DNA of 64,000 nucleotides from DASQYE01 sp035940775 (lineage in GTDB: Bacteria > Acidobacteriota > Blastocatellia > Pyrinomonadales > Pyrinomonadaceae): assembly GCA_035940775.1 (NCBI GenBank), contig DASZEN010000017.1, positions 62,001 through 126,000 on the forward strand, in the 5' to 3' direction. The notes under the pieces were generated by a model. The model was given only the letters and a program-made list of their open reading frames with translations. It did not search any database and had not been told where the DNA came from. Shown piece after piece: positions 34,099 through 42,733 of the stretch (within the stretch, counting starts at the first letter, position 1; each line of letters begins with the position of its first letter). The translations under genes were made by a program, and so were the position numbers.

Positions 34099-34854
34099 CT
34101 AGTCTGCCGCCGCCGACGCCTGCGCTTCGGCATCCATCTGTTCGAGCGCCAGTCGCGCGGCGACCGTCTCGGCGGCCTTTATGGTGCGCCCCTGCCCGCG
34201 CACGCTGCCGCCCTCCCAATTCACCTCGACGTGGAACGTGCGGCGGTGCGGCGGCCCCACCGTATCGACCACTTCGTATTGCGGGGCGACGCCTTGCGAA
34301 GCCTGCAACCGCTCCTGCAACATCGTCTTGTAATCGGCGGCCGCCGCCGATTCCGGATCGGCGCCTTCCAGTTCGTCGCCGAGCGCACGGTGCACAAAGT
34401 CGCTCGCGGCGCTCAACCCGCCGTCGAAGAAGATGGCCGCCAGCACCGCTTCAAAAGTATCGGCGAGCAGCGCGCGTTTGAGACGACCGCCGCTCTTCTC
34501 TTCGCCGCGCCCGACGCGAAGATATTCGCCTATGGTCAAACGCTGCGAGGCCCTGGCGAGCGTCTGCGCGCTGACGAGCCTGTGCTTCATGCGCGACAGC
34601 TCGCCTTCGGTCACATCCGGGTAAGACTGAAAAAGCGAGTTGGCGACGACGAGCCCGAGCACGGAATCGCCCACGAACTCGAACGCCTCGTTGTGAAGGC
34701 GACGCGCCTCCTCTTCCTGGCCGGGCGCAACCTGCTCGTGCGCCCAGGAGCGATGCGTAATGGCGCGTTCGAGCAGATGCCGGTCGCTGAACTTGTAAGC
34801 GAGCAGATTCTCCAACGCGCCTAGATCAGGAGCAGTGCCTTTGGGCTTCTTCAC
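34099..34854 (-). CDS. rnc: Ribonuclease III
   Basis: Double-strand-specific RNase for rRNA and mRNA processing. I take the GTG at 34854 as start (251 residues), because the open frame beyond it is only an antisense image of the next gene's low-complexity tail. The catalytic domain has HNEAFEFVGDSVLGLVVA, a variant of the NERLEFLGDAVL signature with the acidic residues kept, and DTFEAVLAAIFFDGG. The C-terminal dsRNA-binding domain runs from DYKTMLQERLQASQG to RTIKAAETVAARLAL. Confidence 0.92.
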   Translation of the reverse strand: MKKPKGTAPDLGALENLLAYKFSDRHLLERAITHRSWAHEQVAPGQEEEARRLHNEAFEFVGDSVLGLVVANSLFQSYPDVTEGELSRMKHRLVSAQTLARASQRLTIGEYLRVGRGEEKSGGRLKRALLADTFEAVLAAIFFDGGLSAASDFVHRALGDELEGADPESAAAADYKTMLQERLQASQGVAPQYEVVDTVGPPHRRTFHVEVNWEGGSVRGQGRTIKAAETVAARLALEQMDAEAQASAAAD

Positions 34855-34951
34855 GGTTCCTGATTGTAGCAAACGCCGGACGCAGCGTCGAAAGGCGTTT
34901 GCGTCCGGCGTTAATTTCCAGGCTCTCGAATCGAGGCTCGGGTCTCTGGAC

Positions 34952-36178
34952 TTACGGGCGGCGAGCGTGATGCAACGGCGGCTTGGGCTTGGTCGCGGTC
35001 GTCGAGCTATCGCTCGGCGGCGTAGTCGTCGTCGCGGGCTGGCTGGCGCTCGGCGTAGCCGTGGCCGGAGAAGTGGGGGTAGTGCCCGTTCCGTTAGTTC
35101 CCGTCGAAGTCCCGGCTCCGGTGGCTGGGGTGGTCGTGGTGGTCGCAGGCGTCGGCGTCGGCGCAAGCGTCGGCTGCGCGGGCAACGGTGTCGACAACAC
35201 GCCAGCGATCAGCTCCTGCATTCCGGCTTCGGAATCGTTGTGACGGAACTTGTAAAAGTTGGTCAACTGCGTCGTCCACTGGCTCTTGACGGTGGCGTAC
35301 TTCGCATCGGTTGCCAGCGCGATGGCGCGCGCGTAAGCATCTATGATGCGGTCTATCACCTGATTCAAATTCTCAAGCGCCGCTTTGCTCTCGGGCGATT
35401 CATCCTTGCCACGGAAGTTTTTCTCGAAATCATCGGAGAGCCTCTTGTAGGGGCCTGCCTGGTAGGCCAGAGCGAGACGCACGTAGGTCTGCGGGTCTTT
35501 TTTGAAGAAGCCCTCGGTCTGCGCCGCTTTGAGGAAGTAGCCGATGGACTCGTTCGGGTTCGTCTTCAATGCGAAGATACCGAGCGAGCTGTTGAGCCAG
35601 TTTATGTATTCATCCTTGACCTTGGCATCGAGCGGCTTGCCCTCTTCAAAACCCTTTCCGCCTTCGACCAGTTGAAGAGTCCGGCGCGCGTAGTTTGAAG
35701 CCTCTGCATTATTAATGTCTTTATTGGTCAGCGATAATTGGAGGGCAGCCCACGACACCCTGCTCATAGCGGTCAGGTCGTTCGGCTCGTCGACCAGAAT
35801 CTGCTTGCCCAGATCGTAGGCCTCGGCAAATTTCTGATCCTTAATCAACTGTTCCAGGTCAACCTTGCGCTTGCCCTTCTCATAGGCCGCGACCCACTTC
35901 TTCATGTAGGCCGTATACTGATCTTCCGCCGGAAACTTGGTCAGGTACTCTTTGGCGGTCTCGTAGGCTAATGGCTGATTGGTCTTAATATTGTCCGTGA
36001 ACTGCTTATACAGTTTCGTTTTGGCATCTTCGTCGCCCTGCCCCGTCGCTGTCTCTTCCGTTGTGGTCAAGGGCGAGGTGGCAGCGGTGTTGTTGCCGAG
36101 CGCGAACGCTGACAGCGCGAGCGTGGCGACCATCGCGCTTAACGTTATCAGGCGGATTAATTTGTTCATCGGATGCAT
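34952..36178 (-). CDS. Exported TPR-like helical-repeat protein
   Basis: 408 residues. Signal peptide (LIRLITLSAMVATLALSAFA), then about 280 residues of helical repeats with TPR-like spacing (YDLGKQILVDEPNDLTAMSR, IGYFLKAAQTEGFFKK). The last 75 residues are a Pro/Thr/Ala low-complexity tail (PTPATTTTTPATGAGTSTG). Probably a periplasmic or outer-membrane-associated scaffold. No specific function assignable. The low-complexity tail makes long antisense frames that should be ignored. Confidence 0.75.
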   Translation of the reverse strand: MHPMNKLIRLITLSAMVATLALSAFALGNNTAATSPLTTTEETATGQGDEDAKTKLYKQFTDNIKTNQPLAYETAKEYLTKFPAEDQYTAYMKKWVAAYEKGKRKVDLEQLIKDQKFAEAYDLGKQILVDEPNDLTAMSRVSWAALQLSLTNKDINNAEASNYARRTLQLVEGGKGFEEGKPLDAKVKDEYINWLNSSLGIFALKTNPNESIGYFLKAAQTEGFFKKDPQTYVRLALAYQAGPYKRLSDDFEKNFRGKDESPESKAALENLNQVIDRIIDAYARAIALATDAKYATVKSQWTTQLTNFYKFRHNDSEAGMQELIAGVLSTPLPAQPTLAPTPTPATTTTTPATGAGTSTGTNGTGTTPTSPATATPSASQPATTTTPPSDSSTTATKPKPPLHHARRP

Positions 36179-36542
36179 GTCCTCCAGGCGATGTCTGTCT
36201 TAACTTAAATTCTCTCAAAAATCTTTCGGGGGTGTGGGCGTGCTCTAAACAGCTTCGCGCTCATTCAGATGCGCGCGGGATAGCCGACGGTTGCCGCATT
36301 TTACAACGCCGCAAGCTCGGGACTTGGCGTTGCAGCCAGCGTGGGGTATCGAACCATACCTTACGAGTGCTATGGCGCAATAATCCTGCAATAATCGTCC
36401 TCGTGTCAAGCCCCTTCGGCCCTCTTCCCCATTGAGCCGTGGCCTGACACGCCGACAAAAAACTGCACCGGACTTTCGATCTCAATTGATCTACGAAAGT
36501 CCGGCGCAATCCGGTTTTCCGCGATTCGCAAAGGCTCGGCCG
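36179..36542. other. Gap with terminator of the transpeptidase gene
   Basis: About 360 bases. 36468-36478 pairs with 36494-36504 (11 bp, CCGGACTTTCG/CGAAAGTCCGG) and lies just downstream of the transpeptidase gene on the minus strand. The remainder must hold the promoter of the TPR protein; no clear -35/-10 pair seen. Confidence 0.45.
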
Positions 36543-38285
36543 TTACGGCTTATTCGTTAGAACGCGGCGCGGTCTTTCTCCGTTCTGCTGTTGCTGCGTG
36601 GCGGGCGCGCCCGAGGCGGGCGGCGGCGCTGTGGTCGTCGCGTTCGGAGTAGACGTAGTTGTTGTCGTAGTCGTCGTGGGCCGCGTCGTCACCTGTACGG
36701 GCCTCGATGGTACGGTCATGATTACGGTCTTGACGTTGGAGCGCGTTCCATTCGTGCCCGTCGTCGTCGTCGTCGCCGCAGCAGCCGCCGAATCATCGGC
36801 GGGCGTGCCCCAGGTCGAGTCGGCGGCCTCGCGTTCATTCTCAACTTCGTCGCTGAGGGCGGCGGCTGCGCGCGGGTCTATCTTCGGGCGCGGAGTGAGC
36901 GAGGCGGGCGTCGCCGCCATCTGGACGCCGTTCGTCGTGCCGAAGCGTGCGTTGAGCGCGCGATAAATCTTTCCGGCGACACCGGCGGCGATGCGCCCGC
37001 GCTCGCCGGAGCCGCGCGTTACCACGACGACTGCGAGGTGCGGGTCAACGACCGGCGCAAAGGATGCGAAGAGACCGAGCCAACTGCCCTGACCGATGCA
37101 CGTGCCGGTCTTTCCGGCGATGGTTTGCACGGGATCGTAAGCGAGTTTCGCCGTCCCGTAGTTGACCGCTCCGATCATGCCCGGAATCATGCGACGCAGA
37201 TTCTCCTGCGGGACATTGAGGCGGCGTCGCACTTCCGGCTTGAACTTGACATCCTCCTGCGGCGTGCGCGGAAGGTGCGGCGTCATGAGCTGCCCGCCGT
37301 TGCCGATGGCCGAGACGAGCGAGGCCAACTGGACGGGCGTCACCTCAAAGTCGTCTCCGTGCGACGACATGTGGTTGACCGCGTAGCCCGTCTTATAGGC
37401 CGGGACGCGTCCCGTATATTCGTTCGCGTGATTAATGCCCGTGCGCTCGCCGAGGCCCAGCTCGCGCGCGTAAGAGACCATACGATCAAAGCCGACGCGC
37501 CCGCCTACGGATTGAAAATAACCGTTGTTCGAGTAGGCGAGCGAGTCCGTCAAATCCAGGCTGTACTTCTGCAAAGAGATGTTGACGGTCTGAGTCGGGT
37601 CGATCACCTTCTCGGACAGACCGGCGAGGCCCGTCACGAGCTTGATCGTCGAGCACGGCTTGTAGCCCTTGCGCAGCGCCCAATCCTGGTTGACCACGGT
37701 GAAGATGCGGCCCGTCTTCGGGTCCATGACGACGACCGAACCGGCATGATTGCCGAGCGCCGCGACGGCCGCACGCCTTACTTCCATGTCCTCGCCCGTG
37801 ACCTCGTCCTTGAGAATGTTGGCGGCCGATTCATCGCGCAACGCCTGATCGGCGGCACGCTGGCGCGCGATGGCGGCCAGCCGGGCCTGCTCTGCGCGCC
37901 GCCGCGCCTCTTCGAGCTGGCGGCGGCGCTCTTGCGCCTGGCGACGCGCTTCAATCAGGCGCTCGCGGCGCGAAAGCGCGCGTCCGCCTTTACGCTCGTC
38001 TACGTTTCGGGCGGTGCGTTTGTCTCTGGCCGATCTCCTTTCGGCCCGTTCCTCGCGCGCCGACCTGGCGCGCTTGCGATCCTGCCGCTCGACCTTCGCC
38101 GATTTTTCGTGACCCCGCGCCGCGCGCGACTTCTTATCGCGCGCCGACTGGGTTTTGGTTTTCGCCGCCGAAGGTCTCTCCCTGGCCCAGCCGACGGAGA
38201 AGCTTGCTATAAGAAGAAATAAGAGGGCGAATAAACTGAGCGCCCCGCGCGCCTGCTGCCTGGAGGTACGTAAACTCTGGGTCAT
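36543..38285 (-). CDS. Penicillin-binding transpeptidase with basic coiled-coil N-terminus
   Basis: 580 residues. After one anchor (LFALLFLLIASFSVGW) come about 115 residues extremely rich in Arg, Lys and Glu (KKSRAARGHEKSAKVERQDR and onward to RRQLEEARRRAEQARLAA). The transpeptidase domain follows with its active-site motifs: Ser212-x-x-Lys215 (CSTIK), Ser252-Asn-Asn254 (YSNNGYF) and Lys392-Thr-Gly (AGKTGTCIG). The C-terminal 110 residues are Thr/Pro-rich low complexity. It is a D,D-transpeptidase of the class-B/PBP-dimer type, lacking a glycosyltransferase domain and a typical PBP dimerisation domain. A class D beta-lactamase-like role is possible but less likely given its length. Confidence 0.82.
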   Translation of the reverse strand: MTQSLRTSRQQARGALSLFALLFLLIASFSVGWARERPSAAKTKTQSARDKKSRAARGHEKSAKVERQDRKRARSAREERAERRSARDKRTARNVDERKGGRALSRRERLIEARRQAQERRRQLEEARRRAEQARLAAIARQRAADQALRDESAANILKDEVTGEDMEVRRAAVAALGNHAGSVVVMDPKTGRIFTVVNQDWALRKGYKPCSTIKLVTGLAGLSEKVIDPTQTVNISLQKYSLDLTDSLAYSNNGYFQSVGGRVGFDRMVSYARELGLGERTGINHANEYTGRVPAYKTGYAVNHMSSHGDDFEVTPVQLASLVSAIGNGGQLMTPHLPRTPQEDVKFKPEVRRRLNVPQENLRRMIPGMIGAVNYGTAKLAYDPVQTIAGKTGTCIGQGSWLGLFASFAPVVDPHLAVVVVTRGSGERGRIAAGVAGKIYRALNARFGTTNGVQMAATPASLTPRPKIDPRAAAALSDEVENEREAADSTWGTPADDSAAAAATTTTTGTNGTRSNVKTVIMTVPSRPVQVTTRPTTTTTTTTSTPNATTTAPPPASGAPATQQQQNGERPRRVLTNKP

Positions 38286-38696
38286 TGATAGGGCCTCGCT
38301 TCAGGGTTTCAGCCGTGGATACGACTCTTGAGCTGGCATCGAACGCCCCGGCATGAGAACAAGCTCTTCGAGTCTGTAGCCAAAGTTTTTCCGGCGCGCA
38401 ACATCTTGCGCCGCGCCGTGCGCCGAGTAGTCAATGATGAAAATCGAAGTGTTGAGAGCCAACAAAAACGCTCCTGAACATTTTTATCAGTTTTGCTAAA
38501 CCTTCGTCTGTTACAAATGAGGAGGGAGAGTTCCCGATAGGCGGCCTCTGGGGAGTTTGCTTTGAGACCGTCGCAACTATAACATCTGAGGGGACGAGCG
38601 GCAACAAAAAAGTCTTGCGGGCAGTGGGGCCGGATTTTACATGCGTTGGGAGACTGGCCCACCGAAGAGGATGCCGCCGGTCGGAAGAGACACGTC
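38286..38696. other. Divergent intergenic region
   Basis: About 410 bases between the divergent transpeptidase and sensor kinase genes, so it should carry both promoters. A minus-strand frame at 38309-38767 overlaps the kinase N-terminus and looks like a shadow. No firm promoter or operator identified. Confidence 0.35.
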
Positions 38697-40217
38697 ATGA
38701 GGGAGGTCAAACTCATCTCCAGCTTTCGCGTACGGCTACTGCTTGTGCTGGCCGTGCTGCTCATCATGACGCTCGGCGTGCAGTACTATTTGAACCTGCT
38801 CGCGGCGCAGAGGAATGCGCGCGTCATCGCGGAGCAGGAGCAGGCGCTGGCCGCTGGCGTCGAGTTGGGCGTCAAGGCCATCACGGCCGGGGATTATCTA
38901 ATCACGCTGCGCGAGCGCGCTAACCAACCGCTGCTGGATGAGAAGGCCGGGCGCGTGACCAATATCCTGGTAGTCGATAACGAGGGGCAGGTCCGAGACA
39001 GCCTCGATCCGGATTACAACCCGGAGAAGGTCAACGGCGTCATGCAGTATAAGCAACTGCGCGATGTGCCGCTGCCGCGCGTGATTAGCGCCGGTCAGCT
39101 TGCGGATGACAATACGCTCCTGCCGCTAAAAACACAGGCGCCGACGCAATACCGATCCGGAGAGCCGCGCGCATTTCCCTTCCCCGTCGAAACCGACAAG
39201 GGGCGATGGTACGTCATCGTCGCGCTCGGCAGGGCGACGCTGACGACCCGCGTATGGAATCTACAGGCGGCGCGCCCCCTGCTCTACACCCTCGCCGTGC
39301 TGCTGGTGACGACCTTCTTCACGGCCGTTCTCGTCTGGCGCTTCACGCGGCCGATCAAAGACCTCTCGGACGCGGCCCGCAGGGTCGCCGCCGGTCAGTT
39401 CGATTTTCAAGTCCGCGCCGCCGACCGTGGCGACGAGATGGGCCAGCTCGTCGCAGTCTTCAACGAGATGATAAGCAGGCTGGCGCGCACGCGCGAATTG
39501 GAATCGCAGCTTCATCAGGCGGAGCAATCGGCCGTCGTCGGCCGTCTCGCCTCCGCCATCGCGCACGAGATCAGGAATCCTCTGAACTACATCAACCTCA
39601 CGCTCGATCACGTCCGGACGGCGCTCGCGCCCGAAGACCCGCAGAAGCGCGCCACCTTCAATCGGCTGGCCGACCAGCTCAAAGCCGAAGTCGCGCGCAT
39701 CAATACGCGCATCTCCGAATTTCTAAACTACACGCGGCCCGTCAAGCTTGAGCTGCGGCCCGTAGACCTGCGCGAGGCGGCCCTGGATGCGCTGCGCATG
39801 GTCGAGGTGCAGGCGGCCGAGAGTAACATAGAGGTGAGCATAGAGTCGGCCGATGATGTGCCGCGCGTGATGGCCGACGGCGAATCTCTGCGCTCTGTCT
39901 TTACGAATCTTTTAATTAACGGTCTCCAGGCGATTGACGGCGCGGGCGGGCGGCTCTCGATCAAGCTATCGGCCGAAGAGATGGGGCGCGTCGCGCGCAT
40001 AGAGATAACGGATACGGGCCACGGCATCGCGCCCGAGAACATCTCACAGGTCTTCGAGCCCTACTTCTCGACCAAGGAGACGGGCACGGGCCTCGGCCTC
40101 GCCATCGTCAAGAAGGCTATAGACGAACACGGCGGCTCGATCTCCGTAACCTCGAAGCAGGCGAGCGGCACAACATTTACAATCACACTACCGACTGAAA
40201 GGAGGGCGGAGGGATGA
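38697..40217 (+). CDS. Sensor histidine kinase, NtrB/ZraS-like
   Basis: 506 residues from ATG 38697 (GGAAG nine bases upstream). Membrane helix 1 (LLLVLAVLLIMTLGVQYYL), an extracellular sensor of about 170 residues, helix 2 (LLYTLAVLLVTTFFTAVLVW), HAMP, and a HisKA domain with His290 in IAHEIRNPLN. The ATPase domain has NLLINGLQAIDG, DTGHGIAPENI and GTGLGLAIVKKAI. All kinase boxes are intact, in contrast to the degenerate kinase at 5.4-7.1 kb. It partners the NtrC-type regulator that follows; the stop lies inside a long palindrome. Confidence 0.92.
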   Translation: MREVKLISSFRVRLLLVLAVLLIMTLGVQYYLNLLAAQRNARVIAEQEQALAAGVELGVKAITAGDYLITLRERANQPLLDEKAGRVTNILVVDNEGQVRDSLDPDYNPEKVNGVMQYKQLRDVPLPRVISAGQLADDNTLLPLKTQAPTQYRSGEPRAFPFPVETDKGRWYVIVALGRATLTTRVWNLQAARPLLYTLAVLLVTTFFTAVLVWRFTRPIKDLSDAARRVAAGQFDFQVRAADRGDEMGQLVAVFNEMISRLARTRELESQLHQAEQSAVVGRLASAIAHEIRNPLNYINLTLDHVRTALAPEDPQKRATFNRLADQLKAEVARINTRISEFLNYTRPVKLELRPVDLREAALDALRMVEVQAAESNIEVSIESADDVPRVMADGESLRSVFTNLLINGLQAIDGAGGRLSIKLSAEEMGRVARIEITDTGHGIAPENISQVFEPYFSTKETGTGLGLAIVKKAIDEHGGSISVTSKQASGTTFTITLPTERRAEG

Positions 40218-40270
40218 GGGATGAGGGATGAAATAAAAGCTTTTATTTCATCCCTCATCCCTCATCCCTC
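40209..40270. repeat. 62-bp perfect palindrome between kinase and regulator genes
   Basis: 40209-40239 is exactly reverse-complementary to 40240-40270, centred on AAGCTT. The arms consist of tandem AGGGATG heptamers and an AT-rich centre. It covers the last codons of the sensor kinase and ends 13 bases before the regulator ATG. In RNA it would form a very stable hairpin within the operon mRNA. Confidence 0.85.
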
Positions 40271-40283
40271 ATCCCTGAACGCT

Positions 40284-41627
40284 ATGGCACGCAAAAGCAT
40301 ACTCGTGGTGGATGACGAAAAGTCGCAACGCGAAATTCTTGAGTTGATCTTGTCGAACGAGGGCTACGACGTAACGACGGCGTCGAGCGGCGAGGCGGCG
40401 CTTAAATTCGCCAAGGAGCGCCGATTCGATCTGGCGCTCACCGATCTGAAGATGACCGGCATGGACGGCATAGAGCTGCTGCAACACCTGCTCGTGCAGG
40501 ATTCTTCGATCATCGTCATCCTGCTCACGGCCCACGGCTCGATTGATTCGGCCAAAGAGGCCCTCAAGCGCGGCGCGTATGATTACCTGCAAAAGCCTTT
40601 CGATCAGGACAAGCTGCTGGAGACGATCGGCCGCGCGCTCTCGCGCCTCGACGCGCTCGATGTCGAGATCATCTCGGCCTCGCCCGAAATGGAGAGCGTC
40701 AAAAAGATGATCCTCAAGGTCGCGCGCTCCAATTCGACCGTGCTTATACGCGGCGAGTCGGGCACGGGCAAGGAGTTGATCGCCCGCGCCATACACAATC
40801 AGAGCCCGCGCGCTGCGGAGATGTTTCAGGCCGTCAACTGCGCCGCGATCAACGAGAACCTTCTCGAATCCGAGCTGTTCGGCCACGAGAAGGGCTCTTT
40901 CACAGGCGCGCACGCCGAGAAGAAGGGGCTCTTCGAGGTCGCCGACCGGGGCACGCTCTTTCTCGACGAGATAGCCGAACTCGACATCGGCATGCAGGCC
41001 AAGCTGTTGCGCGCCCTACAGGAACGTGAGATACGGCGCGTCGGCGGAACCCGCGCCATCAAGATTGACGTGCGCGTGGTCGCGGCCACCAACAGGGACT
41101 TGCGCGCGATGGTCGGCGACGGAAGATTCCGCGACGATCTCTATTACCGCATCAATGTCCTGTCGGTCGATGTGCCTCCGCTGCGCGAGCGGCGCGACGA
41201 CATTCCAGTGCTGATAGATTATTTCCTGAAGAAGCACACGCGCAACAGCTCTCATCTGGTACGCGGGCTCGCGCCCGAGACGCGGCGATTGTTGATGGAT
41301 TACAGTTGGCCCGGCAACGTGCGACAACTCGAATCCGCCATAGAGCGCGCCATCCTCCTGTGTGAGAGCGATCTGATTCAGGTCGAGGATTTGCCACTCG
41401 AAGTCCGACAGGAAGCGCGCCCCGCCTCCGAAGGCGCGTTCAAGCTGCCGCCCGAAGGCATCGCCTTTGAAGATGTCGAGCGCGACCTGATTATGCAGGC
41501 GATGGAGCAAACCGACTACAACATCACCAAGGCCGCAAAGCTGCTCGGGCTGACTTTCCGCACGCTGCAATACCGCCTCGAAAAGTTCGGCATTAAGAAG
41601 CCGGAGAAAGAACGTGAAGAAGGATAA
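40284..41627 (+). CDS. Sigma-54-dependent response regulator, NtrC family
   Basis: 447 residues from ATG 40284; the frame continues upstream only because of the palindrome. Receiver domain with VVDDE, the phospho-acceptor Asp54 in LALTDLKMTG and the Lys in YLQKPF. The AAA+ domain has Walker A GESGTGKE, the sigma-54 contact loop GSFTGA and Walker B GTLFLDEIAE, then DLYYRINVLSVDVPPLRER. The C-terminal Fis-type helix-turn-helix is NITKAAKLLGLTFRTLQYRL. It activates transcription from sigma-54 promoters on signal from the adjacent kinase. Targets unknown. Confidence 0.94.
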   Translation: MARKSILVVDDEKSQREILELILSNEGYDVTTASSGEAALKFAKERRFDLALTDLKMTGMDGIELLQHLLVQDSSIIVILLTAHGSIDSAKEALKRGAYDYLQKPFDQDKLLETIGRALSRLDALDVEIISASPEMESVKKMILKVARSNSTVLIRGESGTGKELIARAIHNQSPRAAEMFQAVNCAAINENLLESELFGHEKGSFTGAHAEKKGLFEVADRGTLFLDEIAELDIGMQAKLLRALQEREIRRVGGTRAIKIDVRVVAATNRDLRAMVGDGRFRDDLYYRINVLSVDVPPLRERRDDIPVLIDYFLKKHTRNSSHLVRGLAPETRRLLMDYSWPGNVRQLESAIERAILLCESDLIQVEDLPLEVRQEARPASEGAFKLPPEGIAFEDVERDLIMQAMEQTDYNITKAAKLLGLTFRTLQYRLEKFGIKKPEKEREEG

Positions 41628-41630
41628 GGA

Positions 41631-41720
41631 ATGAAAAGCAGGAGTTAGGACTCAGAATTTAGGAGTCAGAATAAAAGCGGTTTGCCGCCCTTTCCATTCT
41701 GAATCCTGTGTTCTGAGTCC
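41631..41720. repeat. Dispersed repeat copy 2
   Basis: Matches the reverse complement of 11880-11972 over most of its length, with shared GAAAAGCAG, AGGACTC, GAATAAAAGCGGTTT and CATTCTGAATCCTG blocks. It has internal inverted repeats (GGACTCAGAAT with ATTCTGAATCC and TTCTGAGTCC). Located directly after the regulator gene, so it may also act in termination. Confidence 0.55.
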
Positions 41721-41850
41721 TCGGGTTCTTGAATCATCATTCCGGGGTTCATCCCTACAGCTTCGTTCCTTATTTTTATAGCGGCTCGCAAGTGTCAAGG
41801 GTTCCAGGGCCGTTCGTCTCGGGTTCAGAGAGAGAGTGTGTGTGCGTACT

Positions 41851-42396
41851 ATGAATCGAACCATCCATCTTATCCTCGGCGGACTGCTATTGCTTGGCTG
41901 CGCGGCATGCGCTGGCAGAGACTCTAAAGCTCCCGTGGCGGCCAACAACACGTCGAACCAGGATGCAGGCGCGGCGGGTGTGAAGACGCCGCCTGCTGAC
42001 ATCGTGCGTGCCGACGTTTCCGGCGTCGAGATAGCGGCGGGCGGGGCGGCGGAAGCGCTCGTGCGGCTGACCATCGCCGACGGCTATCACATCAGCGCCA
42101 ATCCGGCGACGCTCTCTTACCAGATAGCTACGCAGATAAAGGTCGAGCCGGGCGCGGGCATCACCGCGAGCGACCCCGTTTATCCGCCTTCGATCACGAA
42201 GAAGTTCTCTTTTGAGCCGCAGCCGTTCGCCGTTTACGAGCGCGAAGCCGTCATCAAGCTCCCCTTGCGGGCCGAGACCGGGGCGGCCCCCGGCCCACGT
42301 TCGCTCGGCGCGAAACTACGCGTGCAGGCGTGCGACGATCAGGCGTGTTACCCGCCGCGCACCCTCAATACCTCCATACCCGTCACCGTCAAGTGA
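41851..42396 (+). CDS. Lipoprotein with DsbD N-terminal-like domain
   Basis: 181 residues from ATG 41851. Lipoprotein signal (IHLILGGLLLLGCAAC). The domain resembles the periplasmic N-terminal domain of DsbD: ADGYHISANPATLSYQIAT, FSFEPQPFAVYEREAVI and the Cys pair in VQACDDQACYPP. In DsbD this domain passes electrons to periplasmic partners through such a pair. The membrane and thioredoxin domains of DsbD are missing, so it is a stand-alone module that may bind or shuttle thiols. Confidence 0.72.
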   Translation: MNRTIHLILGGLLLLGCAACAGRDSKAPVAANNTSNQDAGAAGVKTPPADIVRADVSGVEIAAGGAAEALVRLTIADGYHISANPATLSYQIATQIKVEPGAGITASDPVYPPSITKKFSFEPQPFAVYEREAVIKLPLRAETGAAPGPRSLGAKLRVQACDDQACYPPRTLNTSIPVTVK

Positions 42397-42480
42397 CGCA
42401 GCCCATTTCGATTGCGAAGAAGATATTGATGAAGAGGATATTGACGCCGAAACGTTGAGCCTTGCGGTCGCGTTTGCCAA

Positions 42481-42514
42481 TCTGAAACCTGAAATCTAAA
42501 ATCCGAAATCTATA
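42481..42514. repeat. Short degenerate tandem repeat
   Basis: About three imperfect copies of a CTGAAACCTGAAATC-type unit (TCTGAAAC, CTGAAATC, TAAAATC, CGAAATC) just before the next start codon. Confidence 0.4.
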
Positions 42515-42733
42515 ATGACGGAGCGTATCTGGACTATCATCGCGGGCCTCGGAATCATCGTCGCCGCGATATTCTTGTTGCGGGATAATATAACCGTCGC
42601 TTTCGTCGCGGCGACGCTCGGGGTCGTCGCGTGGTTCCTGGGCCTGCGCGACCGCCTGCGTAAAACCATCGTCCCGGCGGTCGAAGAGCGGGAAAGCGAT
42701 CACAACACGAGCGGAGACAAAGATGAGGATTAA
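42515..42733 (+). CDS. Small two-helix membrane protein
   Basis: 72 residues. Two membrane helices (IWTIIAGLGIIVAAIFLL and ITVAFVAATLGVVAWFLGL) and an acidic tail. It overlaps the following gene by 11 bases, which supports both being real and translated together. No family recognised. Confidence 0.55.
   Translation: MTERIWTIIAGLGIIVAAIFLLRDNITVAFVAATLGVVAWFLGLRDRLRKTIVPAVEERESDHNTSGDKDED

Noticed and set aside
34855..35166. N-terminal extension of RNase III (Arg/Pro-rich)
   Set aside because: It is antisense to the low-complexity tail of the TPR gene; the family start fits the GTG at 34854.
36591..38222. 543-codon plus-strand frame opposite the transpeptidase gene
   Set aside because: It is a mirror of a gene with intact SxxK, SxN and KTG motifs; its Arg-rich translation has no recognisable domain.
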